This document shows, piece after piece, positions 8,350 to 16,166 of a stretch of 64,000 nucleotides of DNA. The stretch is from Propionivibrio soli. Its GTDB lineage: Bacteria > Pseudomonadota > Gammaproteobacteria > Burkholderiales > Rhodocyclaceae. Location: assembly GCF_025770765.1 (NCBI RefSeq), contig NZ_JANZKY010000017.1, positions 46,001 through 110,000 of the forward strand, written 5' to 3'. The translations under genes were made by a program, and so were the position numbers. The notes beneath the pieces were generated by a model. The model worked only from the letters and a program-made list of their open reading frames with translations. It made no database searches and had not been told where the DNA came from. Numbering within the stretch: position 1 is the first letter of the stretch; each line of letters opens with the position of its first letter.

Positions 8350-9540
8350 TCATCGATTGGGTGTTGCATGGACAACGCCGGTTGCCGGCTGTTCGCTGAC
8401 ATCGCTCTTCTTGACGTAGCGAGCGACCAATAGAAACCCTATCAAAGCATAGACCGAGCTGAGCGCGAACGTCGCTTCGCCGCCGAGGCTTCCCCAAGTC
8501 CAGCCGCTCACGAGCCCACCCACCAGTCCTCCGGCCCCGAAGGACAGGCTCGAGTACAAGGCCTGCCCACGCGAACGGGTACTGTCCGGAAACCAGCGAT
8601 TGACGGCAGCGATGGCGGCGGCATGAAACGAACCGAAGGTCAGACCATGCAGGAGTTGCGCGAACACCAATATGGCGGGCAAATCCACCGCAGCACCGAT
8701 CATCACGAAGCGGACGACTGCCGCGCCGAGGCTGGCCAGCAGAATCACGCGCAGGTTGAATCGACGCATCAGGCGCGGCATGAAAAAGAACACGCCTATT
8801 TCGACGATGACGCCAATCGTCCACAACATGCCGACGGCCGATTTGCTGTACCCATGGTCGGACAGCAGGATCGAGTAAAAGATGTTCAGCGCCGCATGCG
8901 CCGCGTAGGCCGCGAAACACGCGACGAACAAAGCGAGAACTCTCGGTTGCCTGAGTATCTGCCCAACTGGCCGCCGCTCCGTTCCCGATACGTGGCCTTC
9001 GGCATCCGGGACGACAGCCGCGGAAGCGAAAATACACAACAACGAGCCGAGACCGATCCAGACGAGGCTGGCTATCGCCACCCGATCGAGCAAAGCGCCC
9101 GTCCCCAGGACGGCAACGACAAAGCCGATCGAGCCCCATACACGGATTCGGCTATAACGCGCAGGATTCTCGCGCAGATGGTCGAACGTCAATGTTTCGA
9201 CTAGCGGTAAAGCCGCGGCCCAACAGAACGAAAAAACGGACATCGCCGTCAGCACAGTCAGGAACGTATTGCTAAACAGGAAAGCGAAGAAAACGACAAG
9301 CGCCGCGGCGCTACTCGTTCGGACGATGAGAATCCGCTTCTGCAAGCGATCCGACAGACCGCCAGCAAGATAAGGCGCGAACAGACGCATCAATTGCATC
9401 TGCGACATCACCACACCGATGTCCCACGCCGATAAGGATAACGACTGGAGGTATAGCCCGAAATACGGGGAGAAGACGCCGATGAAGGCGAAATAGGAAA
9501 AGTAGTAGGCGGAAAGTCGCCAGTATGGGAGACGGTGCAT
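8350..9540 (-). CDS. MFS transporter, HcaT (phenylpropionate permease)-like
   Basis: A 396-residue protein with about twelve hydrophobic segments, the major-facilitator layout. The opening MHRLPYWRLSAYYFSYFAFI and the early GGLSDRLQKR loop resemble the MFS_1-like/HcaT group, whose members import aromatic acids or nucleosides. The substrate cannot be read from the sequence. The gene ends in ATGA overlap with a possible start of the M48 lipoprotein, which points to one transcript. Confidence 0.8.
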   Translation of the reverse strand: MHRLPYWRLSAYYFSYFAFIGVFSPYFGLYLQSLSLSAWDIGVVMSQMQLMRLFAPYLAGGLSDRLQKRILIVRTSSAAALVVFFAFLFSNTFLTVLTAMSVFSFCWAAALPLVETLTFDHLRENPARYSRIRVWGSIGFVVAVLGTGALLDRVAIASLVWIGLGSLLCIFASAAVVPDAEGHVSGTERRPVGQILRQPRVLALFVACFAAYAAHAALNIFYSILLSDHGYSKSAVGMLWTIGVIVEIGVFFFMPRLMRRFNLRVILLASLGAAVVRFVMIGAAVDLPAILVFAQLLHGLTFGSFHAAAIAAVNRWFPDSTRSRGQALYSSLSFGAGGLVGGLVSGWTWGSLGGEATFALSSVYALIGFLLVARYVKKSDVSEQPATGVVHATPNR

Positions 9541-9585
9541 CCGGAGATTCTACCGAATGCCCCCGCCCCGCCGAACAGAGAAGCG

Positions 9586-9837
9586 TCAGTTGCTGGTTCT
9601 ATGGGCTACCAGAATCCGATACATCTTGTCCTTGAGTTTCACGCGCATCTTCTTCATGTCTTCGATCGTGAAATCGTCGACCGGGATGTCTTCTTCTTCG
9701 AGGCGTTCCACTTGGTTGGTCAGGTTGTGATACTCGTCAAACATTTGACTGAACGTACTATCCGATGTTCTCAACGCTTGCATTACATCCAGAAATTCAG
9801 GGAACTCGCGGTGAAGCTCGTGATGCTCAATCTGCAT
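9586..9837 (-). CDS. YdcH/DUF465-family protein
   Basis: An 83-residue soluble protein with heptad-like charged helices (EYHNLTNQVERLEEED, then MKKMRVKLKDKMYRIL), the pattern of the YdcH/DUF465 family of small coiled-coil proteins. The function is unknown. It is the first gene upstream of the MFS gene on the same strand, 45 bases away. Confidence 0.8.
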   Translation of the reverse strand: MQIEHHELHREFPEFLDVMQALRTSDSTFSQMFDEYHNLTNQVERLEEEDIPVDDFTIEDMKKMRVKLKDKMYRILVAHRTSN

Positions 9838-10101
9838 GATCGTACCCTCACTCTGTAAATCTGGCCGGGCCGATGCACAGCCAGCGCGGTTGAAAAACGG
9901 CAGGCTAGATGAACGTCTGCGCGATTAATTTACCACCGCGCCGGGAAAGTGTTGACCCCCGTGATACTGCAATTTTGGTCAGTAAACAGGACAGCCGATA
10001 ACGGTTCTCAATGCCGCATGTGCAGGTTGGCAAACAGCACCAGACGAAGCCTCGGCCGACGCGGGTCGGCGCCGCGCGCAAAGCGCAGCGGCTCTTGGAA
10101 A

Positions 10102-11199
10102 TTAGCGCTGAGGCCGAAGGCGCGGCGTCGCGCACTCGACGTCGCCGCACTGCGCGCGATGCCGTAGTGCGTGATCGACAAGAACAAGCGCCAGCATGGC
10201 TTCGGCAATCGGAGTGGCGCGAATGCCGACGCAAGGATCGTGGCGTCCGTGGGTTTCGACGGTGATCGCATCGCCGGCCAGGTTTATTGAGCGGCGCGGC
10301 AGACGGATGCTCGATGTGGGCTTGATAGCCAAATCGACCACGATCTCCTGTCCGGTCGATATTCCACCGAGGACCCCGCCCGCGTTGTTCGAAAGGAAGC
10401 CGTCGGGTGTCATCTCGTCGCCATGCTCGCTACCCTTCTGCTCCACACTCGCGAAGCCCGCCCCGATCTCCACGCCTTTGACGGCATTGATGCCCATCAT
10501 GGCGTAAGCGATCTCGGCGTCCAGCCGATCATAAACGGGTTCTCCCCAACCGGGCGGCACTCCAGTGGCGGTTACGCGAATACGCGCACCGATCGAGTCA
10601 CCCGATTTGCGTAGCGCATCCATGTAGGCTTCAAGCTCGGGGACTACCGCGGCGTTCGGGGCAAAGAACGGGTTGGCAGAAATGGCGTCGGCGTCGACAA
10701 ACGGGATGGCGATCGGGCCGAGCTGGCTCATCCAACCGCGGATCGCCACACCGTAGCGCTCCTTCAACCATTTGCGGGCGATCGCACCCGCCGCGACGCG
10801 GACAGCCGTCTCGCGCGCCGACGACCGCCCGCCGCCACGGTAATCGCGAAATCCGTATTTTTGTGTATAGGCATAATCCGCATGCCCAGGCCTGAACGTC
10901 TCGGCGATATTGCCGTAATCCTTGCTGCGCTGATCCTGGTTACGGATGAGCAACGCGATCGGGGTTCCCGTGGTTCGCCCATCGAAAACGCCAGAGAGAA
11001 TCTCAACCGTATCCGGTTCACGGCGTTGCGTGACATGGCGGGACGTGCCGGGCTTGCGGCGATCGAGTTCGGCCTGAATATCGGCGGCATCGAGCTCGAG
11101 ACCGGGAGGACAGCCGTCGACGACGCACCCGATGGCCGGGCCGTGGGACTCGCCGAACGACGTAACGGCGAAAAGAGTTCCGAAGGTATTGCCAGACAT
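10102..11199 (-). CDS. aroC: chorismate synthase
   Basis: Last step of the shikimate pathway: converts EPSP to chorismate using reduced FMN. The family signatures are all present: [20 protein letters not shown] at the N-terminus, RPGHADYAY, the [13 protein letters not shown] phosphate/FMN loop, and [13 protein letters not shown] near the end. The 365-residue length is normal. The ATG at 11199 gives the canonical N-terminus. Neighbours are not shikimate genes. A small divergent frame begins 67 bases upstream. Confidence 0.97.
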   Translation of the reverse strand: MSGNTFGTLFAVTSFGESHGPAIGCVVDGCPPGLELDAADIQAELDRRKPGTSRHVTQRREPDTVEILSGVFDGRTTGTPIALLIRNQDQRSKDYGNIAETFRPGHADYAYTQKYGFRDYRGGGRSSARETAVRVAAGAIARKWLKERYGVAIRGWMSQLGPIAIPFVDADAISANPFFAPNAAVVPELEAYMDALRKSGDSIGARIRVTATGVPPGWGEPVYDRLDAEIAYAMMGINAVKGVEIGAGFASVEQKGSEHGDEMTPDGFLSNNAGGVLGGISTGQEIVVDLAIKPTSSIRLPRRSINLAGDAITVETHGRHDPCVGIRATPIAEAMLALVLVDHALRHRAQCGDVECATPRLRPQR

Positions 11200-11265
11200 G
11201 GGTTTCCCGGGGCGTTAGAATCGGGCGAAAAGTCTACCATAGGCATTTTCGCCGCTTTTCGCGCC

Positions 11266-11436
11266 ATGAACGATCGCCCCAGAAAACCAGCCAAGCCCGG
11301 CCGACCGCAACCGAAGCAGGTCGGCACGTCCACTGCCCCGACGGCCTCGAACGCGCTGTTGCAGGCGGGGAGCCGCTGGCAGCGAGCGGTGCGCTATGGC
11401 TGGGACAAGGGCGGCTCGCACGGAGGTCGAAAGTAG
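11266..11436 (+). CDS. possible small basic protein
   Basis: A 56-residue frame beginning MNDRPRKPAKPGRPQPK and ending WDKGGSHGGRK, strongly basic and rich in Pro/Gly. It has its own ATG in the aroC upstream region and stops shortly before a hairpin that could terminate it. No Shine-Dalgarno sequence and no family is recognised. It may be an unannotated small protein or chance. Confidence 0.3.
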   Translation: MNDRPRKPAKPGRPQPKQVGTSTAPTASNALLQAGSRWQRAVRYGWDKGGSHGGRK

Positions 11437-11461
11437 CTACCCGCACCCTGCACCACAAAAG

Positions 11462-11486
11462 AAACGGCCGCTCAGCGCGGCCGTTT
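11462..11486. terminator. rho-independent terminator after degP
   Basis: AAACGGCCGC (11462-11471) / GCGGCCGTTT (11477-11486) with a 5-base loop, 20 bases past the degP stop on the minus strand and followed there by CTTTTG. It may also serve the small plus-strand frame. Confidence 0.75.
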
Positions 11487-11505
11487 GTACTGGTCGATCC
11501 GCAAG

Positions 11506-13014
11506 TTAACCGACGTCCACCGGAACGAAGAGTTGGGCGTCGTCGCGTTGGATCAGCAACGCCACGCGCTTGTTCGCCTTGCTGATCAGAGCCCGCAACT
11601 GTTCGACGCTCGTTACCGGTTCCCCGTTCACCGAGAGGATGATGTCCCCCGGACGGATACCAGCGCGCGCCGCCGAACCCGACGCGTTCTGCACCAACAG
11701 GCCGGACCGCAAATCCGCCTGACGACGCTCCTGGGCAGTCAGCGGACGTACGGCGAGACCAAGGCGCCCCTGGTCGGCGCTGTTGCTTCCTTCCGTGGCC
11801 GAGGCCGTCGTTTCCTTCTGCGCACCGACCTTCACCTCGACATCGCGCGTATTGCCCTTGCGCCAGACCTGCAGTTTCACCGATTCGCCAGGGCGAACGT
11901 CACCGATCAACGGCGGGAGTTCTGAAGAACTGGTCACTTCCTTGCCGTCCACACCGAGGATGACGTCGCCTGGTTGCAACCCGGCCTTCGCCGCCGGACT
12001 ACCTTCTTCCACGGACGAAATCAGCGCCCCGCCCGCCTTCTTGATGCCAAACGATTCGGCGAGCGACTGGTTCAATTCCTGAATCGCCACGCCAAGGCGG
12101 CCGCGCTGGACCTTGCCGAATTTGACGATCTGTTGCTCCACCTTGACCGCGATCTCGATCGGAATCGCGAACGACAGGCCCTGATAGCCGCCGGTACGAC
12201 TATAAATCTGCGAGTTGATACCGATCACCTCACCCGCCATGTTAAACAGCGGGCCGCCGGAATTCCCTGGGTTCACGGCCACGTCGGTCTGGATGAACGA
12301 CACGTAGTTGTCGTCCGGCAGCGAGCGCGATTTCGCCGAAACGATGCCGGCAGTGGCGCTGTTCTCGAAGCCGAACGGCGAGCCGATCGCCAATACCCAT
12401 TCGCCGACGCGCGTGTTCGCCGTACTGCCGATCTTCAACGTCGGCAGATTACGTGCGTCGATCTTGAGCACCGCGACGTCGGTGGCTTTATCGGAGCCGA
12501 GCACCTTGGCTTTGAACTCGCGCTTATCGACGAGCTTGACCATCACCTCGTCGGCACCTTCCACGACGTGCGCGTTGGTCAGGATGACGCCGTCTTCACG
12601 CAGGATGAAGCCGGACCCTTGCCCACGAATACGGCGTTCTCCGCCACCTTGGCCCTGTTGCGGAATGCCGAAATGGCGGAAGAACTCATAAAAGGGGTCG
12701 CTCGGATCCAATTGCGGGAAATCAGGAGAACCTTGGTTTTTCGCCGTACCCGATACGCTGATGTTGACCACGGCCGGGCCATTGCGGGCAACAATCGCGC
12801 TCATGTCGGGCAAGGGAGCCGGCGCGCCCGTACTTGCCGCCGCGGACGCGGGGGGAGCCGGCACGGCCGGTTGCGGCGCTGAAGCTGTGGGTTGCAACGC
12901 GGCGGCGCGAGCCGACCAGTGCTGCGCATACTCGTCGCTGAACGAATAGGCGCCGGCGATGGCCGCCGTAACGACGGCGGCAATAACGCTTCGTTTGAGT
13001 GTCTTTGAAGTCAT
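11506..13014 (-). CDS. degP: DegP/DegQ-family periplasmic serine protease (Do)
   Basis: ATP-independent protease/chaperone that clears misfolded envelope proteins. The 502-residue protein has an N-terminal membrane-spanning signal, a Pro/Ala linker, a trypsin-like domain with His in TNAHVV (about 147), Asp in ATDVAVLKID (about 175) and Ser in NPGNSGGPLF (about 250), then two PDZ domains (about 295-385 and 405-495). ATG at 13014 is chosen because AAGGAGAG lies 5 bases upstream; the open frame extends 69 codons further without support. The promoter region shared with thpR contains a PmrA-type direct repeat, and a PmrAB/QseBC-like system lies 0.7 kb away, so envelope-stress control by that system is plausible. 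Confidence 0.94.
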   Translation of the reverse strand: MTSKTLKRSVIAAVVTAAIAGAYSFSDEYAQHWSARAAALQPTASAPQPAVPAPPASAAASTGAPAPLPDMSAIVARNGPAVVNISVSGTAKNQGSPDFPQLDPSDPFYEFFRHFGIPQQGQGGGERRIRGQGSGFILREDGVILTNAHVVEGADEVMVKLVDKREFKAKVLGSDKATDVAVLKIDARNLPTLKIGSTANTRVGEWVLAIGSPFGFENSATAGIVSAKSRSLPDDNYVSFIQTDVAVNPGNSGGPLFNMAGEVIGINSQIYSRTGGYQGLSFAIPIEIAVKVEQQIVKFGKVQRGRLGVAIQELNQSLAESFGIKKAGGALISSVEEGSPAAKAGLQPGDVILGVDGKEVTSSSELPPLIGDVRPGESVKLQVWRKGNTRDVEVKVGAQKETTASATEGSNSADQGRLGLAVRPLTAQERRQADLRSGLLVQNASGSAARAGIRPGDIILSVNGEPVTSVEQLRALISKANKRVALLIQRDDAQLFVPVDVG

Positions 13015-13084
13015 TGTCGCTCTCCTTTTGGTCAAATAATGCAGCGATATCGCTTGCGATGAGGCAGATCGTACGACGCCGACA

Positions 13085-13101
13085 CTTAAAATCGACTTAA
13101 G
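13085..13101 (-). promoter_or_regulatory. PmrA/QseB-type response-regulator box
   Basis: On the minus strand CTTAAG-TCGAT-TTTAAG, a direct repeat matching the YTTAAK-N5-YTTAAK consensus of PmrA/BasR/QseB-type regulators. It lies 71 bases upstream of degP and 89 bases upstream of thpR. A PmrA/QseB-like regulator is encoded 2 kb away at 15077-15739. Confidence 0.55.
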
Positions 13102-13189
13102 AAACGCTGGCAAGTTGCGCTCCGGCCCCAACCTTTTTCGAAGAGCAAGCATCGGCTTCGCAACCGATGCCTGGAGACGAGCAAACGAC

Positions 13190-13729
13190 ATGAGACTTTT
13201 CTTTGCGCTGTGGCCCGACACGGCGGCGGCCGCCGAACTCGAGAGGATCGCGCAACGGTGTCACGAGTTCTATAGAGGCAAGCCGACGCGAACGCAGACA
13301 ATCCACATAACGCTGGCTTTTCTCGGCGATGTCGACGACGACCGAGTCGATGATGCGATCACCGCGGGTAACGGCGTGGGGCGGCAAGCGTTCGAGCTTG
13401 TTGTAGACCGGATCGGTTACTGGCGCCACAACCGTTTGCTGTGGGCGGGTGTAGCGCCCTCCGACGCGTTGGCCGATTTGGTTGATCGGCTGCGCGGAGC
13501 GTTGAAAACGGCCGGATTCACCATCGATGACGAGGGACGCCGTTTTGTCCCGCACATCACCCTGATCCGCAAGGTCGCGGGCACCGAACACCGCTCCGCT
13601 CTGCCGTCGATCGAACCGATCCGGTGGCCGTGTACGCGCTTTGTGCTCGTTCGCTCTCGATTATCAACGGCCGGACCAGACTACGAAGTTATGGCCGAGT
13701 ATCCTTTGCCGGCACCGACTCCGGAATAA
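13190..13729 (+). CDS. thpR: RNA 2',3'-cyclic phosphodiesterase (2'-5' RNA ligase family)
   Basis: A 179-residue member of the 2H phosphoesterase superfamily, which opens 2',3'-cyclic phosphates on RNA. The two catalytic HxT motifs are H39 (HITLAFLGDV) and H122 (HITLIRKV), at the normal spacing. ATG at 13190 opens the typical MRLFFALWPD N-terminus; an upstream TTG at 13115 lacks support. It is divergent from degP and converges with the histidine kinase gene. Confidence 0.9.
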   Translation: MRLFFALWPDTAAAAELERIAQRCHEFYRGKPTRTQTIHITLAFLGDVDDDRVDDAITAGNGVGRQAFELVVDRIGYWRHNRLLWAGVAPSDALADLVDRLRGALKTAGFTIDDEGRRFVPHITLIRKVAGTEHRSALPSIEPIRWPCTRFVLVRSRLSTAGPDYEVMAEYPLPAPTPE

Positions 13730-13751
13730 TCGGCGGTTCCATAGGTCGCGG

Positions 13752-15080
13752 CTATTCCGATGCGGTGCGAGGCGGGAATACAACGCGTACGCGCAACCCG
13801 CCAGAAGGTACATCTCCCAGAACCACCCGGGCTTGGTGACGATCCGCGATGGTGCGCACGATCGCCAGACCCAGACCGCTTCCCGTCTCGCTTTCGCCAC
13901 CGCGACGATAAAAGCGGTCGAAAACGCGCTCACGCTCCTCGACAGGGATTCCCGACCCCGTGTCGCTGACTTCGAGGAAGGCAGCGCTTCCCTCATCCTT
14001 CACATCTTCCAAGCCGCACCGCACGTCCACTCGGCCGCCGGTCGGCGTATACCGAAGCGCGTTGCCGATCAGGTTGGCGAACACGACGCGCAGGGCATCG
14101 GCGTCCGCGAGAACCGTCGCGGACTCATCCGTCTCTGCAACACCGAGATCGATATCTCTCGCATCCGCAAGCAAGGCGTGGTCGACGACCGATTGCCGGG
14201 CGAGATCAGCCAGCTTCACCGGCAACTTGCGGTATTCCGCGGCACCCGGCTCGTGGCGCGCCAAGGTTAGTAGTTGCTGTACCGCATGCGTCGCCCGCTG
14301 CAGCCCTTCTTTGAGTTCAGCAAGCGCGGCCGTCCGCGCCGCCTCGGTGGGCGCGCGCTCGACAAGCTGTGTTTGCAGTTGCAGCGCAGTCAATGGCGTA
14401 CGCAACTCGTGCGCGGCATCCGCGATGAAGGCGCGCTGCGCATCGAGCGCCGACTTCAGCCGGGCGAGGAGATCGTTCAGGGACGAGACGAGAGGCTGCG
14501 CTTCATCGGGGACATTATCGTCGGGCAAGGGGCTGAGCGAATCGGGCGTGCGCTCATGAAGCGAGTGCGCCAGGCGCGCCAATGGCCGCAGGCCGCGTCC
14601 GACGAGCACCCAGATCAGCACCCCAAGTACGGGCAGCAGCACGAAGAACGGCCTGAGGGTGCTCCACGCCGCATTCGCCGCCAGCTGATTGCGCACGCGC
14701 ATCGGCTGGGCCACAGCGATCGTCAGCCCGTGGTACTGGATCGCAAACAGCCGCCATTCGCCTTCCGGCGACTCCGCGGTCGAGTAACCGAGTCGGGTCA
14801 GTTCGGGCAAAGCTTCGTGCGGCTTCGAGTAATAGACCGTGAGCCCATTGCGGTCCCAGACGCGAATGACATAATCGAGGCTCTCGTCGCTGGCCAGCGC
14901 TTCCGCAGGGCCGAGAAAGGTCTGGTCGCGCAGCGAGAGCGCGATCTGCTTCAGGTGGTAGTCGAAAAGCATGCCGGCTTCCTCGCGCGCCGCCCGGTAG
15001 GTTGCCCACCCGCCGAGCAGCATCGCGGCGCAGAGTGTGCCGAGCAGCGCGATCAGCAGATGGCGGCGGATCGATCTCAC
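13752..15080 (-). CDS. sensor histidine kinase, QseC/PmrB-like
   Basis: A 442-residue membrane sensor kinase. TM1 is about 8-28, a periplasmic domain of about 125 residues follows, TM2 lies near 155-175, then a short HAMP-like linker. The dimerisation/phosphoacceptor helix holds H224 in AAHELRTPLTAL, with N box FANLIGNALRYTP and G boxes SDTGSGIPVEE and GSGLGLAIVR. Its start overlaps the stop of the response-regulator gene as ATGA, so the pair is one operon. The stimulus is unknown; relatives sense cations, acid or catechols. Confidence 0.92.
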   Translation of the reverse strand: MRSIRRHLLIALLGTLCAAMLLGGWATYRAAREEAGMLFDYHLKQIALSLRDQTFLGPAEALASDESLDYVIRVWDRNGLTVYYSKPHEALPELTRLGYSTAESPEGEWRLFAIQYHGLTIAVAQPMRVRNQLAANAAWSTLRPFFVLLPVLGVLIWVLVGRGLRPLARLAHSLHERTPDSLSPLPDDNVPDEAQPLVSSLNDLLARLKSALDAQRAFIADAAHELRTPLTALQLQTQLVERAPTEAARTAALAELKEGLQRATHAVQQLLTLARHEPGAAEYRKLPVKLADLARQSVVDHALLADARDIDLGVAETDESATVLADADALRVVFANLIGNALRYTPTGGRVDVRCGLEDVKDEGSAAFLEVSDTGSGIPVEERERVFDRFYRRGGESETGSGLGLAIVRTIADRHQARVVLGDVPSGGLRVRVVFPPRTASE

Positions 15081-15739
15081 GGACGCCTCGGTACCAGGTA
15101 ACCGACACCGCGTACATTACGTATCCACTCGGTCCCGAGCTTGCGACGCAGCGAATGAATATAGACCTCGACCGCGTTACTCTCGATCTCTTCGTCCCAG
15201 CCGTACAGGCGCTCTTCGATCTGCGTCCTTGAAAGAGGGACACCGGGCTTTTCGAGAAGCGCGTGCAGCAGGGCGAACTCGCGACCGGAAAGGGCCACCG
15301 GTACGCCTTTGAGCGTCACCTCGTGCGTCGCCGGGTTGAGCGAAAGTGCCCCGTGCTCGATAACCGGCGAGGCGCGCCCGCTCTTGCGCCTCAGGAGCGC
15401 GCGTACGCGTGCGGAGAGTTCGTCGAGGTCGAACGGTTTCACGAGATAGTCGTCCGCCCCCGCATCGAGGCCTTTGACGCGGTCGACCACCGAATCGCGG
15501 GCGGTGATGACAAGGACCGGCACGTCGAGCCCCTTGCGCCGCATCCCAGCCAATAACTCCAACCCCGTCTTTCTCGGCAAACCGAGATCGAGCAGGACCA
15601 ACGCATAAACGCCGTTGGCAAGTGCAAGTTCCGCCGCGGAACCATCGCGCACCCAATCGACCGTATAGCCTTCCTGGCGCAGTCCGTTCTGCACACTGGC
15701 ACCGATCATCGGGTCGTCTTCAACAAGCAACAGGCGCAT
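15077..15739 (-). CDS. OmpR-family response regulator, QseB/PmrA-like
   Basis: A 220-residue regulator: receiver domain with D51 (LVLLDLGLPRKTG), T/K switch residues in VITARDS and VKPFDLDEL, then a winged-helix DNA-binding domain ending in SNAVEVYIHSLRRKLG, the signature of the QseB/PmrA branch. It is first gene of the two-gene operon with the kinase. Regulators of this branch bind YTTAA-type direct repeats, and such a repeat is present at 13085-13101. Confidence 0.93.
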   Translation of the reverse strand: MRLLLVEDDPMIGASVQNGLRQEGYTVDWVRDGSAAELALANGVYALVLLDLGLPRKTGLELLAGMRRKGLDVPVLVITARDSVVDRVKGLDAGADDYLVKPFDLDELSARVRALLRRKSGRASPVIEHGALSLNPATHEVTLKGVPVALSGREFALLHALLEKPGVPLSRTQIEERLYGWDEEIESNAVEVYIHSLRRKLGTEWIRNVRGVGYLVPRRP

Positions 15740-15819
15740 GGCTCCTCCGTCGCCGGCCTGTTCGTTCTCCGGCGCGTCAGGAGCGCATGTTATAGCGATT
15801 CTCGGCGGCGGCCAAAACC

Positions 15820-15850
15820 GCCGGGGCTTGGGATCGGGTTGTGCCCCGGC
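15820..15850 (-). terminator. probable terminator after ilvN
   Basis: GCCGGGGC / GCCCCGGC arms (15843-15850 and 15820-15827) seven bases past the ilvN stop on the minus strand, followed by GGTTTTGG. The T tract is short. Confidence 0.5.
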
Positions 15851-15856
15851 TTCTGG

Positions 15857-16165
15857 CTAGCGGAAGAACTCCTCCAGCCGCTCGAACACTTCATGCTCGG
15901 TGCCATGGCGGCGCACGGCTAGTACGTCTTCGAGTTTCTCGAGTTGCTTCACCATTTGGTCAAGGCGGCCATCCTCGTTCACCATGAGCCAAATGCGGCT
16001 CGTGCTGCCCATGCCGACCGGCATGCACAGAATGCCTTCGACGTTGTAGGCACGACGCGAGAAGAGTCCGCAGACGTGCGACATCACGCCCGCATGGTTA
16101 TTGACGTCGAGTTCGAGAACGGTACGAGCCAGCGCGCGGGTTTCGTTTCGGGTCAGGGAATTCAT
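15857..16165 (-). CDS. ilvN: acetolactate synthase small subunit, IlvN type
   Basis: Regulatory subunit of acetohydroxyacid synthase, carrying the valine feedback site. At 102 residues it is a single ACT domain (ELDVNNHAGVMSHVCGLFSRRAYNVEGI), as in the short IlvN of AHAS I, rather than the roughly 160-residue IlvH usual in betaproteobacteria. It starts 1 base after ilvB, so translation is probably coupled. Confidence 0.9.
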   Translation of the reverse strand: MNSLTRNETRALARTVLELDVNNHAGVMSHVCGLFSRRAYNVEGILCMPVGMGSTSRIWLMVNEDGRLDQMVKQLEKLEDVLAVRRHGTEHEVFERLEEFFR

Positions 16166-16166
16166 T

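Noticed and set aside
8342..9139. Long in-frame extension of the M48 protease gene
   Set aside because: It is antisense shadow of the MFS gene; the lipoprotein signal peptide starts at 8341.
10861..11265. Upstream part of the frame containing the small basic protein
   Set aside because: It overlaps aroC on the other strand and has shadow composition; only the part after 11266 is free of aroC.
13015..13221. N-terminal extension of degP
   Set aside because: The strong AAGGAGAG at ATG 13014 and a signal segment directly after it decide the start.
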